64,000 nt of DNA from Alkalihalobacillus sp. TS-13 (GTDB taxonomy: Bacteria; Bacillota; Bacilli; Bacillales; Fictibacillaceae), in contig NZ_JAHKSI010000002.1 of NCBI RefSeq assembly GCF_019720915.1, positions 124,001-188,000 on the forward strand, in the 5' to 3' direction. The notes below the pieces were generated by a model. That model ran no database searches. It saw only the letters and a program-made list of their open reading frames with translations, and had not been told where the DNA came from. Each line of letters starts with the position of its first letter. Position 1 is the first letter of the stretch. The position numbers and the translations under genes were made by a program. This document shows positions 15,951 to 23,869 of the stretch, one piece after another.

Positions 15951-16838
15951 CTATTTTGTTTGTCCAACCATTTTTTCCAGCTGTGCCTCCAGACGATCCA
16001 AGTTCTCTTCATTTGCCTTGTAGCAAAATTCTTTGATCTTTTTACATTCATCGGCTGATTCGAAGAGCATTCGCCAGGTCAGCTCGGTTTTATCTTCCCT
16101 TTCCTCAAGGGTAACCGATAGTAGGAATACATGATTCGGCTCCAGATGCCGGAGGACGATTCGTTCAGGTTCCACGACCTCGACGAAAACACTCTTATTT
16201 TCATAGTCAACACCATTAGGACCGTGCATCGTATAACGCCAAACCCCATCAGGGCGCTGATCAAATTCATGGAACGTATTCGTAAAACCCTCTGGCCCCC
16301 ACCACTTTGCCAAATGATCCGAATTGGTGAACGCTTGGAACAACTTTTCACGCGGCATATCGAAAATCCTTGCATTCACGATCTCCCGGTCTGCCTCCCC
16401 CACTTTCCGAAGCTCCTTACCAAGATTATCAAGCATGATCGCTGTTCCGTGTTCACGAGCAGCTGCAGAATCGTGCCCATCCAGGAATGCACCCTGCTCG
16501 GTGTAGATCAATTGGGTTCCAGATCCAGCTGGCTTGAACTCGACAGTGGACACAGATACAGAAATCCTCGTCTCTTCTAGATCCATTGTGTAGGAGTAGA
16601 CTATCCGCTCATCTTGCACAATTTCCTGATACAGCGCCTTAAAAGTGTAGACAGGACCCCCGGGAGGCCCGCCCATGTTGCTCTCCACTCCCCCAACTTT
16701 AAAATCGAATTCATCTGCTCCTGCAAACCATTTTGCTTTGAAAGCAGGATCTGCCCACGCTGCAAAAACTTGTGCAGGTGAGGCGTCGTAATTTTTCTCA
16801 ATCACAAAGGTATCATGTGTAGCATAACGTTCACTCAT
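15951..16838 (-). CDS. Tandem SRPBCC (AHSA1-like) protein
   Basis: At 295 residues this is twice the usual AHSA1 length and contains two copies of the domain. The first spans about residues 8-145 (FVIEKNYDASPAQVFAAWADPAFKAKWF). The second spans about 150-290 (REIVNARIFDMPREKLFQAFTNSDHLAKWWGPEGF). Each copy has its own WF or WWGPxGF motif and a closing helix. The tandem form suggests an internal pseudo-dimer; the ligand is unknown. Its ATG lies inside the end of the MerR gene (eight-base overlap), so both are translated from one mRNA, and the protein is likely induced by whatever the MerR regulator senses. Confidence 0.85.
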   Translation of the reverse strand: MSERYATHDTFVIEKNYDASPAQVFAAWADPAFKAKWFAGADEFDFKVGGVESNMGGPPGGPVYTFKALYQEIVQDERIVYSYTMDLEETRISVSVSTVEFKPAGSGTQLIYTEQGAFLDGHDSAAAREHGTAIMLDNLGKELRKVGEADREIVNARIFDMPREKLFQAFTNSDHLAKWWGPEGFTNTFHEFDQRPDGVWRYTMHGPNGVDYENKSVFVEVVEPERIVLRHLEPNHVFLLSVTLEEREDKTELTWRMLFESADECKKIKEFCYKANEENLDRLEAQLEKMVGQTK

Positions 16839-17343
16839 GATTTTTCCTCCCTTGACTTTGATTTTTTATAAGGAAATCATCAAGACGATCCAAATGGTTT
16901 TCCATGTTATTTTTTCGCCCAGCAAAAAAATTTTCATGGCTCTTTTTCATCATACCGAACAGTTCCGTAAAATTTCCGACAGTCAATGGTTCTTTCGTTT
17001 GCATGAGGGCTGAAACATTTTGTAATTCCTTCAACAACTTCTGTTGAATTCTGATATTTTCTTTGAGCCGGTCGATTTGAAGGGAGACGACTTCGGCTGG
17101 GTCATAGTTCGTATCGGATAGAATGCTTTTAATCTCCTCAAGCGACAAGCCGACATCCTTCAACGAAAGAACCTGCTGGAGACGAGACAGATCTCTATCG
17201 TCATACAATCTATATCCCGAATCTGAATAATGGGAAGGCGAAAGCAAACCGATCTGATCATAATATCGCAGCGTCCTGACCGTTATCCCTGTTAACTCTG
17301 CCAGCTCCCCTACTTTCCATACAACGTTATCTTCAATGATCAT
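16831..17343 (-). CDS. MerR-family transcriptional regulator (TipA-like)
   Basis: A 170-residue regulator with the MerR winged helix at residues 8-80 (WKVGELAELTGITVRTLRYYDQIGLL, then GYRLYDDRDLSRLQQV) and a dimerisation coiled coil to about 120. The carboxyl part (about 120-170) is too short for a TipAS drug-binding domain. It lacks the cysteines of metal-sensing MerR proteins. The ATG at 17343 follows a GAGGGG site with short spacing. It heads an operon with the tandem SRPBCC gene and sits behind a promoter of the type MerR proteins twist into activity, so it is probably autoregulated. Confidence 0.9.
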   Translation of the reverse strand: MIIEDNVVWKVGELAELTGITVRTLRYYDQIGLLSPSHYSDSGYRLYDDRDLSRLQQVLSLKDVGLSLEEIKSILSDTNYDPAEVVSLQIDRLKENIRIQQKLLKELQNVSALMQTKEPLTVGNFTELFGMMKKSHENFFAGRKNNMENHLDRLDDFLIKNQSQGRKNHE

Positions 17344-17379
17344 CCCCTCATTTCGCGCGCTGGATTTACCGGTGATTCA

Positions 17380-17410
17380 ACTATAAACCATTACGTCACG
17401 TAAGGCTCAA
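17380..17410 (-). promoter_or_regulatory. MerR-type promoter with 19-bp spacer and central palindrome
   Basis: On the minus strand TTGAGC and TATAGT are separated by 19 bases, and a perfect 13-bp palindrome (TTACGTGACGTAA, 17391-17403) fills the spacer. Over-long spacers with a central dyad are the signature of promoters activated by MerR proteins. It drives the MerR gene at 16831-17343. Confidence 0.88.
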
Positions 17411-17474
17411 GACATATTTTATTTATGTAACAAAGGCTTTGTTAAATATTACAGTTGATTTCTGTATAAGTTTA

Positions 17475-17545
17475 ATTGAAGCGAATTTGCGACACTCCTA
17501 CGGGAACACAGCGAGCCCGCGGAAAGGGAGCGAATTTCGGGAAGA
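17475..17545. repeat. Dispersed repeat, family B, internally deleted copy
   Basis: This 71-bp stretch joins both ends of the longer repeat at 59471-59894: GCGACACTCCTACGGGAAC matches one terminus and CCCGCGGAAAGGGAGCGAAT the other, with the middle missing. It looks like a minimal deletion derivative. Apart from this and a small ORF, the 17344-17743 gap shows nothing I can interpret. Confidence 0.65.
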
Positions 17546-17643
17546 TCAACAATAAGGTATAACAAAGCCATAAAAAAAGGAATCACGTTTGTGTTGGAGA
17601 ATAGACTTAAATGACTGAAAAACGATTGAAGGAGTGATGACTA

Positions 17644-17718
17644 ATGTTCTACAAAATCTGTGCCAAGTCTGAAAATAAAATAACGAGTGAGGGTCATTCT
17701 ACCCTAGCGTGTCATTGA
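17644..17718 (+). CDS. Possible small ORF (24 aa)
   Basis: An ATG at 17644 follows an AAGGAG site by nine bases and opens 24 codons ending just before the NTF2-like gene at 17744. The peptide (starting MFYKICAKSENK) has two cysteines and no recognisable motif. It could be a leader peptide or chance; the gap to the next ribosome binding site is short enough for coupling. Confidence 0.3.
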   Translation: MFYKICAKSENKITSEGHSTLACH

Positions 17719-17743
17719 TCCTCACAATATCAGGAGGATGAAA

Positions 17744-18115
17744 ATGAATTACCAGGCAGTTGTTAAAAAACATTTACAAGCCATCCAACAGAAAGATTTA
17801 GCGTCCTATTCAGTGACATTATCCAAAAACGCAGATGTCAGCGTTGTTATGCCAAACGGACATTTTGTTGAGGGATATCAAAAAGTGATCAATTTCCATA
17901 AAGATTGGTTTCAAGATCCTGACTGGACCTTCCAATACACCTTGGTGAAAGAAGAAGTCTTCAGTGATATGGGTTATAGCGTAGTTAAAGTCAAGTATGA
18001 AGATCTGGATCAAAACGGCGAACCCTATAACAAAGAGTATTATCTGACATTGGTATTTCGTAAACTGTATGACTCATGGTATCTGGTACATGATCAAAAT
18101 ACATTTATGAACTAG
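17744..18115 (+). CDS. NTF2/SnoaL-like protein
   Basis: A 123-residue single-domain protein of the NTF2/SnoaL superfamily (DUF4440-like). It has the opening helix VKKHLQAIQQKDLASYSVTLSKNADVSVVMPNG, the middle motif EGYQKVINFHKDWFQDPDWTFQYTL and the closing strands YYLTLVFRKLYDSWYLVHDQNT. The second of two close ATGs (17744) is preferred because it is six bases from the AGGAGG site; the first directly abuts that site. Function is unknown. The gene is followed immediately by repeat family C copy 2, which may act as its transcript end. Confidence 0.8.
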   Translation: MNYQAVVKKHLQAIQQKDLASYSVTLSKNADVSVVMPNGHFVEGYQKVINFHKDWFQDPDWTFQYTLVKEEVFSDMGYSVVKVKYEDLDQNGEPYNKEYYLTLVFRKLYDSWYLVHDQNTFMN

Positions 18116-18122
18116 TAATGCA

Positions 18123-18223
18123 GGCTGTCCCAAAAGTGTCTGAGTCCCTCCGACCTGAAAAATCGTGGTTTGATACGAAATATTTGTGTTGGAGGTGTCT
18201 GACACTTTTCTTTTAGGACAGCC
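18123..18223. repeat. Dispersed palindromic repeat, family C, copy 2
   Basis: A 101-bp element with good terminal inverted repeats: GGCTGTCCCAAAAGTGTCTG at the left and the complement of GGCTGTCCTAAAAGAAAAGT at the right. The interior GTTGGAGGTGTCTGACAC also pairs with CTCCGACC near the left end, so the whole element can fold into one long hairpin. It is related to 4822-4935. It fills the gap between two convergent genes (NTF2-like and GNAT). Confidence 0.8.
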
Positions 18224-18233
18224 TTTCCATTAG

Positions 18234-18761
18234 CTAAACAATTTTATACATCAGAACATCATCCGCGTATTCATTATCACCGAATTTGAATTCTTTGACT
18301 TTCCGTCCTTCCTCTACAAACCCCATGCTTTCATATAAGGCGATTGCCCGATGGTTGGTCGAGAATGCGCCTAAGCAAACTTTTTCAATCAATGGATTTT
18401 TCTCTGCCCAGGCTAACATCCCTTGAAGCAACTGCTTCCCGATCCCTGAACCTCTATATTCTCTTTTGATCATCACCCCGAAAGAACCGGTATGCGCCAT
18501 TCTTTTTCGCACTTGTGAGATGAATACGATCCAGCCCACAACTTTCCCATCGATTTCTGCCACAATCATGATATCACGTGGATTCGCTGATATCTTTTCG
18601 ATCCATTCCCGCTGTTGCTCCGGTGTTTTTTCGAAGTCCTCTGGTACATTTATAAAATAGTCACGCTCTCCAATTACTTCCCGTTGTATCTCTAAAACCA
18701 CCGAAGCATCCTCTACACAAGCAGTCCGGAGCATAGCCTTCTCATTCTTTATCACAGTCAC
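18234..18761 (-). CDS. GNAT-family N-acetyltransferase
   Basis: A 175-residue GNAT enzyme. The acetyl-CoA-binding motif A is visible as REYRGSGIGKQLLQGMLAWAE (about residues 100-120), preceded by the strand GSFGVMI and followed by VCLGAFSTNHRAIALYESMGFVEEGRKVKEF. It resembles ribosomal-protein or antibiotic-type acetyltransferases, but the acceptor is unknown. The GTG at 18761 follows a GGGGTG site. Single-gene unit, with repeat family C copy 2 just downstream. Confidence 0.88.
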   Translation of the reverse strand: MTVIKNEKAMLRTACVEDASVVLEIQREVIGERDYFINVPEDFEKTPEQQREWIEKISANPRDIMIVAEIDGKVVGWIVFISQVRKRMAHTGSFGVMIKREYRGSGIGKQLLQGMLAWAEKNPLIEKVCLGAFSTNHRAIALYESMGFVEEGRKVKEFKFGDNEYADDVLMYKIV

Positions 18762-18906
18762 TTAATTCACCCCATCGAAATATTAAATGCAATACCAAAT
18801 TCTCCACTCGCCACATTGAACCCTCTTTTTTGCGTATAAATGATTTGTTCCTTTTTCCAGAAAATAGTTTACAATAGAAGTACCAATAAACGAGGAGGTC
18901 TTTTAC

Positions 18907-18963
18907 ATGAGAAACATGAAAAGTCGGAAAGTCCAATTATATAAGGGAGGAACACTCACGTAA
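18907..18963 (+). CDS. Leader peptide upstream of the ABC exporter
   Basis: An 18-codon ORF (MRNMKSRKVQLYKGGTLT) starts after a strong GAGGAGG site and ends 59 bp before the ABC exporter start. The codons for LYKG overlap one arm of a perfect inverted repeat that controls access to the exporter ribosome binding site. This is the arrangement of drug-sensing leader peptides such as those of erm genes and of BmrB upstream of BmrCD. A ribosome stalled on the leader would open the hairpin. The inducing drug cannot be told from sequence. Confidence 0.7.
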   Translation: MRNMKSRKVQLYKGGTLT

Positions 18964-19018
18964 TTTATAGCAGTGTACCCCCTTATATGTGTTTTACGAA
19001 TGAACACTAAAAGGGGTA
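18939..19018 (+). promoter_or_regulatory. Attenuator controlling the ABC exporter
   Basis: ATATAAGGG inside the leader ORF (18939-18947) is the perfect complement of CCCTTATAT (18980-18988). The overlapping segment TACCCCCTT (18976-18984) can instead pair with AAGGGGTA (19011-19018), the exporter ribosome binding site, with one bulged base. The two pairings exclude each other, so stalling in the leader would switch translation. A further small hairpin (GTGTT/AACAC, about 18989-19006) lies between. Confidence 0.7.
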
Positions 19019-19022
19019 TTAC

Positions 19023-20765
19023 ATGCAATTTCCAATCAAAAAATTTTTATCGTATTATAAACCGTATTTAAAAATGTTCTTAACCGTATTAGGCTGTGCG
19101 TTTTTTGCATCCACTCTGATCCTCGTTTTTCCTTTACTCGTGCGTTACGTGACGAAGGATGTGCTGGCAGGGGAGCTTTCCACTGTAATGGATGATGTGT
19201 TCTGGGTCGGCGCACTCATGCTTCTCCTGGTTGCGTTACAAAATATCGGAAACTACATCGTAGATTACAAAGGACACGAAATCGGAGCGCTTATGGAAAG
19301 GGACTTGAGGAGTGAGCTATTTGCACATATGCAGAAGCTTTCCTTCAACTTTTATGACAAGGAAAAGACAGGTCAGCTGATGTCCAGGATCTCCAATGAC
19401 TTGCTACTCCTTTCCGAGCTCTATCATCACGGTCCAGAAGACTACACCAAGTACCTGGTCCGCTTCATAGGTGGCTTCGTCATCCTATTTTTCATCAACG
19501 CACCCTTGACGATCGCCGTCTTTTGTATCTTATTAGTCCTTCTTATATTGTCTGTGTACTACAATAAGCTGTTGAACACGGCTTTAAAGAGGAACAAAGA
19601 ACGGATTGCAGATGTGAATGCACAGGTTGAGGATAGTCTTGGCGGGATCCGTGTCGTAAAATCGTTCGCCAATGAAGGAATCGAAATCGAAAAGTTCAAT
19701 CGGGAAAATGACCGTTTCCTTGAAAGTCGTAGAAAAACCTATTGGACCGAAGCTGTCTTCTACAATATTTCAGAAACACTCATCCAATTGATCACTGTCA
19801 CCGTCGTAATCATCGGCAGTACTAGAATTATCCATCAAACACTCGATTTAGCGGATCTGATTACATTCTTACTGTATATCGGGTTCATGGTAGAGCCGAT
19901 TCAACGACTGACCTTTATGAGCACACAATTTCAAGAAGGAATTACCGGTTTCCAGCGCTTTATGGAAATCATGAATCTGAAGCCGGCGATTGAGAATAGC
20001 AAAAATCCGATCACACTTGACGAGGCGAGTGGCGAAATTGAATTCAGGCAGGTCACATACCGCTATGATGCTGATCTAAACAATGTCTTTGAAAATCTGA
20101 CTCTACACGTTCAACCCGGCGAGTACGTTGCCTTAGTCGGCCCGTCCGGTGTTGGAAAAACGACATTATGCAATCTGATCCCACGATTTTATGATGTGAC
20201 CGATGGGGAAATTTTGATTGACGGGGAAAACGTTCAAAATATCGACTTGTCTTCTTTGAGAAAAAACATCGGGACAGTCCAACAGGATGTCTATCTTTTT
20301 GCAGGCACGGTGATGGAAAACATCCGTTACGGAAAACCTGATGCAGAGGATGAAGAAATCATAACGGCTGCGAAACATGCCAATGCCCATGAGTTTATCA
20401 TGAGCCTGCCGAACGGCTACCACTCCGAAATCGGGCAAAGAGGCGTCCGCCTGTCCGGCGGTCAAAAGCAACGACTCAGCATCTCTCGTGTCTTTTTGAA
20501 GAATCCACCGGTACTGATACTTGATGAAGCGACGAGTTCACTAGATAATGAGAGTGAAAGTATCGTAAAAGATTCGCTGGAAGTGCTGGCGAGAGGGCGT
20601 ACGACAATCGTAATTGCCCATCGACTCTCCACGATCCGAAATGCACAACGAATTGTCGTGTTGACCAGGGATGGTATCGCAGAACAGGGAACTCATGACG
20701 AATTGCTCGCTCGTGGCGGTACCTATGCACAGCTTTATTCCAAGCAATTTGAATTTCAGGTATAA
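19023..20765 (+). CDS. ABC multidrug exporter half-transporter (Sav1866/BmrA-like)
   Basis: A 580-residue half-transporter with permease and ATPase fused. Residues 1-300 hold six transmembrane helices. The nucleotide-binding domain has Walker A GPSGVGKTT (about 373), the Q-loop TVQQDVYLFAGTV, the signature LSGGQ (about 478), Walker B LILDEATSSLD and the switch histidine in AHRLSTI. Size and order match homodimeric drug exporters such as Sav1866. An AAAAGGGG site precedes the ATG but can be masked by the upstream attenuator. This control suggests that its substrates include ribosome-targeting compounds; that is inference. Confidence 0.93.
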   Translation: MQFPIKKFLSYYKPYLKMFLTVLGCAFFASTLILVFPLLVRYVTKDVLAGELSTVMDDVFWVGALMLLLVALQNIGNYIVDYKGHEIGALMERDLRSELFAHMQKLSFNFYDKEKTGQLMSRISNDLLLLSELYHHGPEDYTKYLVRFIGGFVILFFINAPLTIAVFCILLVLLILSVYYNKLLNTALKRNKERIADVNAQVEDSLGGIRVVKSFANEGIEIEKFNRENDRFLESRRKTYWTEAVFYNISETLIQLITVTVVIIGSTRIIHQTLDLADLITFLLYIGFMVEPIQRLTFMSTQFQEGITGFQRFMEIMNLKPAIENSKNPITLDEASGEIEFRQVTYRYDADLNNVFENLTLHVQPGEYVALVGPSGVGKTTLCNLIPRFYDVTDGEILIDGENVQNIDLSSLRKNIGTVQQDVYLFAGTVMENIRYGKPDAEDEEIITAAKHANAHEFIMSLPNGYHSEIGQRGVRLSGGQKQRLSISRVFLKNPPVLILDEATSSLDNESESIVKDSLEVLARGRTTIVIAHRLSTIRNAQRIVVLTRDGIAEQGTHDELLARGGTYAQLYSKQFEFQV

Positions 20766-20769
20766 ACAA

Positions 20770-20818
20770 AACGGCTGTTTACCTTTCTTGTACAAGGTGA
20801 GCAGCCTCTTGTTTATGG
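20770..20818 (+). terminator. Stem-loop after the ABC exporter
   Basis: GGCTGTTTACCTT pairs with AAGGTGAGCAGCC over 13 positions with two wobble or mismatched pairs and is followed by TCTTGTTT. Confidence 0.65.
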
Positions 20819-20850
20819 TCCATCCGTCTTACGAAATATAGAATATGGAG

Positions 20851-20876
20851 CCTCTCATATAAAAAAGAGAAGCTCC
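20851..20876 (-). terminator. Stem-loop after the flavin reductase gene
   Basis: GGAGCxTCTC pairs with GAGAxGCTCC around an A-rich loop, ten bases past the reductase stop. There is no clear T-run on the minus strand, so confidence is moderate. Confidence 0.45.
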
Positions 20877-20886
20877 AACTCTCAGT

Positions 20887-21447
20887 TCATTTATTTCGTA
20901 GCACACTTAATGCATCACTCCAGGCAATCACCTGGTCAATCATCGCCTCCACTGAAGATATTTGATAAGATGCAGGTTTGAAATCACTAAAGTTTTCAAA
21001 ATCGGTAAAGAGCGAAAGTCGAACTTGAGCCTTTACGTCAGCAACCTGAAGTTCACCCATGATCATCCTGAGATTCTCAACGGCACTGATTGCTCCTGCA
21101 GCCCCATACCCTACAAAACCAGCAGCCTTATTGGTCCATTCATTATATAAAAAATCGATTGCGTTCTTAAGTGCAGCGGAAGTAGCATGGTTATACTCAG
21201 GTGTCACGAAGATATAGCCATCGAAGGAAGCGATTTTCCTGGACCATTTCTTTGTATGCGGCTTTGTGTATTGACCTAAAGCCGGAGACATTGGTTCATC
21301 CAGCAGTGGAAGATCATAGTCCGCAATATCGACAATCTCAAACTCAGCATCCGTACGCTCCTTTGCGATACTGTGCACCCAACGGGCGACTGCTTCACCG
21401 TTTCGTCCTGGTCTTGTGCTCCCGATAATGATTGCTATTTTTTGCAT
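20887..21447 (-). CDS. NADPH-dependent FMN reductase family protein
   Basis: A 186-residue flavodoxin-fold reductase. It opens with MQKIAIIIGSTRPGRNGEAVARWV, the FMN phosphate loop (GSTRPGR), and has the flavin-side motif VTPEYNHATSAALKNAIDFLYNEW (about residues 80-103) with the invariant PEYN. B. subtilis YhdA and E. coli ChrR are of this type and reduce quinones, azo dyes or chromate. The start at 21447 follows AGGGAGGA; the earlier in-frame ATG has no site. It lies 77 bp downstream of an MFS pump on the same strand, and both are probably controlled by the TetR regulator at 23026-23616. Confidence 0.88.
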   Translation of the reverse strand: MQKIAIIIGSTRPGRNGEAVARWVHSIAKERTDAEFEIVDIADYDLPLLDEPMSPALGQYTKPHTKKWSRKIASFDGYIFVTPEYNHATSAALKNAIDFLYNEWTNKAAGFVGYGAAGAISAVENLRMIMGELQVADVKAQVRLSLFTDFENFSDFKPASYQISSVEAMIDQVIAWSDALSVLRNK

Positions 21448-21524
21448 AATGTATTCCTCCCTGAAATCATTTAAATTTTTTAAAAGATCATTTTGTGATC
21501 GTTCTTTTACATTACAATCATGAT

Positions 21525-22925
21525 TCACTTTTCATTGACTGTCTGATCTTCCCCGACAATTTTAGAACGAATGATTATTCCCCTGTTGAACTGGATGACG
21601 TAAAGAGACAGGATGCCTACATGTAGAACAGCGAGAATCAGAAAGATATTGCTGTATATTGCACCGTCCGAGTAGTGATGTACCGGATTCCAATGGCCTG
21701 CAGACCCCAGATCCACCATCTTCCCGTATACCCCTGTAGCCATTCCACCTCCAATAAAATTCAACATCGTTAAAAGCCCCATCCCCACTCCAGCCTGTTT
21801 TTTCGATAAGGTCATCGATACTGAATTGGACATCGCGATCATCATGAACGTTTGCCCAACATTACCAAGTATCAGAAAGATCGCTATGAGCACGGGTGAC
21901 ACCCCTGTAAAGGTGGATAGTAAAACAAAACATGATACAAGTAACATGGAGGCGATGAAAAACAAATACGAATTGCCTTTCAAGTCTGCCAGCCTTCCCC
22001 CGCTTCGCCCCAGGATGGCTGAGGCTGCTGCCCCTGGAACAAGGGCAAAACCAATCCAGCTGGGCGGGAGCTGATGGATATCTGCCAAAAGTAATGGGCT
22101 AAGGTAATAAAGGGAAAAACCGATTCCGCTTATCAGAAAAGTGATGACCAGCCCAATGGTATAGTTCTTGATACTGAAAAGACCAGGTTGTATGAAGGGC
22201 TCTTGGACAGAACGTATTCGTACAATGAAAAGTACGAGAGACAACAATCCTCCAATAACGAACAACCATGCTCCAACCGTAACGCCCAGTAACAGTAGAG
22301 TCACTGAAGCAGCCAGCAGTCCTCCTCCCATCCAGTCAAGTTTTGTATGACTCCCACGCTCATCTCCCAAATATTTTCGGTAGAAAGGCAACGTAATCAA
22401 GATGAACAACGGTATACAGAATAACCATCGCCAATGAACCACACTTAATATCAAAGCAGACATGACCGGACCAAGTGCACTACCGAGGGCCAGCCCGACG
22501 AATGCCAGCCCCATGGCGGATCCACGACGTTCAGGTGGGAAATAGCGGATGGGAATAAGCATAGCTATTGCAGGGATTGCTGCTGCTCCCATTGCCTGTA
22601 TACACCTCCCGACAAGGACCATCCAAAAGGTCTGGGAAGTGAGCCCGATGAGTGAACCTATCGCAAAAAGTAACAATCCGAATGTCAGAAGGTCCTTAAG
22701 CTTGTAATGGTCTGCGAGTTTCCCATAAATGATCGTCCCTATACCGTAAATCAAAGCATACGATGATGTGACCCAGCTTACTTGGGCATTCGTGAGACCA
22801 AACTCTTCACTTATTTGTGGGAGGACAAAATTGAACATCAACACGCTCATCGCGGAGAGGACAAGAGTGAACATCACGATCTTCATCAATTTTTCTCCAG
22901 TTTGTTGCTGGACATCTAACTCCAT
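21525..22925 (-). CDS. MFS drug:H+ antiporter, 14-helix DHA2 type
   Basis: A 466-residue permease with about 14 hydrophobic segments. The sequence around SWVTSSYALIYGIGTIIYGKLADHYKLKDLL and the antiporter motif C region GRCIQAMGAAAIPAIAMLIPIRYFPPERRGSAMGL resembles the Tet(K)/Tet(L)-type 14-helix exporters, though I cannot say it carries tetracycline. I start it at the second ATG (22925), six bases from the AAAGGAG site. An inverted repeat at 22982-23009 in its promoter resembles the one before the adjacent tetR gene, so the pump is likely repressed by it. Confidence 0.88.
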   Translation of the reverse strand: MELDVQQQTGEKLMKIVMFTLVLSAMSVLMFNFVLPQISEEFGLTNAQVSWVTSSYALIYGIGTIIYGKLADHYKLKDLLTFGLLLFAIGSLIGLTSQTFWMVLVGRCIQAMGAAAIPAIAMLIPIRYFPPERRGSAMGLAFVGLALGSALGPVMSALILSVVHWRWLFCIPLFILITLPFYRKYLGDERGSHTKLDWMGGGLLAASVTLLLLGVTVGAWLFVIGGLLSLVLFIVRIRSVQEPFIQPGLFSIKNYTIGLVITFLISGIGFSLYYLSPLLLADIHQLPPSWIGFALVPGAAASAILGRSGGRLADLKGNSYLFFIASMLLVSCFVLLSTFTGVSPVLIAIFLILGNVGQTFMMIAMSNSVSMTLSKKQAGVGMGLLTMLNFIGGGMATGVYGKMVDLGSAGHWNPVHHYSDGAIYSNIFLILAVLHVGILSLYVIQFNRGIIIRSKIVGEDQTVNEK

Positions 22926-22981
22926 ATTCATTCTCCTTTCTTAACAAATCTAAATGGTAATATCTCCTCCTTTATTCACTT

Positions 22982-23009
22982 AAATGTCTGTCACTACTAA
23001 CTGACATTT
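22982..23009. promoter_or_regulatory. Candidate TetR operator upstream of the MFS pump
   Basis: AAATGTC and GACATTT form a perfect seven-base inverted repeat with a 14-base centre that also contains TGTCA/TGACA elements. It lies about 60 bp before the pump start and shares the TGTCAG/CTGACA core with the site at 23636-23655. Confidence 0.65.
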
Positions 23010-23025
23010 CATTTTAAAAAATGTA

Positions 23026-23616
23026 CTAGGGTCTCAATGCCCTAGTAAATATCGAAACACTCGCTTCAATGAAGGAATCGATAGGAGTACCAGCGAATAT
23101 TGGATCATTGTTCATCCTGCCCATCGCCGCACCAAAATTCATGTACAAAAAAGCTTTGGCGTTGCTTTCAAAATCTGTTTCAATGATCTTTCCCTTTTTA
23201 TACATTTCCTCAAAGTACCCAGTTAAGAATTCTTTTAACTGTTGAGGATGTTGGTGTGTCCGTTCACGAAATCCTGGGAGGCTATCGCCAACCTTGGTGC
23301 TTATTTTAATCAATTTCCGATTCTGATACATGATCCTGTGGTAGCTGCGGCAAACCATCAGCAAGTCCTTTTCAAGATCCCATTCGATTTTTTTATGAAA
23401 CAGGTCTTTCATTTCTTCCGCATAATGATAATGATTGAAGGCGGATTCTAATAAGTTCTGTTTACTTTGAAAATGACGGAACAGTGTTTTTTCACTGAAT
23501 CCAGCCTTGGCTGCGATTTCTTGAGTGGACACTCCGTTATAGCCATTTTCTGCCATTAGGTCGATTGCTGCCATCATAATCTTTTCAGAAGTATGCATCT
23601 TTTTATTTCGATTCAT
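23026..23616 (-). CDS. TetR/AcrR-family repressor
   Basis: A 196-residue regulator with the TetR helix-turn-helix at residues 10-55 (EKIMMAAIDLMAENGYNGVSTQEIAAKAGFSEKTLFRHFQSKQNLL). The rest is the helical ligand-binding and dimerisation domain. The start at 23616 follows GTGAGGG and is chosen over an ATG 24 codons upstream that lies beyond the operator-like repeat. It is followed by the MFS pump and FMN reductase on the same strand. Two similar palindromes, one before each gene, make this a self-contained repressor and efflux module. Confidence 0.9.
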   Translation of the reverse strand: MNRNKKMHTSEKIMMAAIDLMAENGYNGVSTQEIAAKAGFSEKTLFRHFQSKQNLLESAFNHYHYAEEMKDLFHKKIEWDLEKDLLMVCRSYHRIMYQNRKLIKISTKVGDSLPGFRERTHQHPQQLKEFLTGYFEEMYKKGKIIETDFESNAKAFLYMNFGAAMGRMNNDPIFAGTPIDSFIEASVSIFTRALRP

Positions 23617-23635
23617 CTCAATACCCTCACCTACA

Positions 23636-23655
23636 ATGTCAGTGTTCCCTGACAT
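23636..23655. promoter_or_regulatory. Candidate TetR operator upstream of tetR gene
   Basis: ATGTCAG-TGTTCC-CTGACAT is a perfect 7-6-7 inverted repeat 20 bp before the repressor start. It shares its half-site with the repeat before the pump, which supports a common repressor. Confidence 0.7.
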
Positions 23656-23833
23656 CAATATATTACATCTTATGATTGATGTCAACAAAATGATGCCCTA
23701 TTTCAAAACTATATCAGATTTTCTATCAACAGATTCTTTAGAGCCGACCCTCTTTTGCCATCCAGAAGCCCACATAAAAAGATCTATTCCATAAACTCCA
23801 TCCTGCTAATCTGGAAAACGTCACGATTATTCC

Positions 23834-23863
23834 TTGACAAGAATATTCCTTTTATGGTATATT
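23834..23863 (+). promoter_or_regulatory. Promoter giving a leaderless ArsR transcript
   Basis: A consensus TTGACA (23834-23839) and TATATT (23858-23863) are separated by 18 bases. The ATG of the ArsR gene begins at 23870, seven bases past the -10 box, which is where transcription should start. No ribosome binding site precedes the ATG, so the mRNA is probably leaderless. Confidence 0.78.
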
Positions 23864-23869
23864 TAATAC

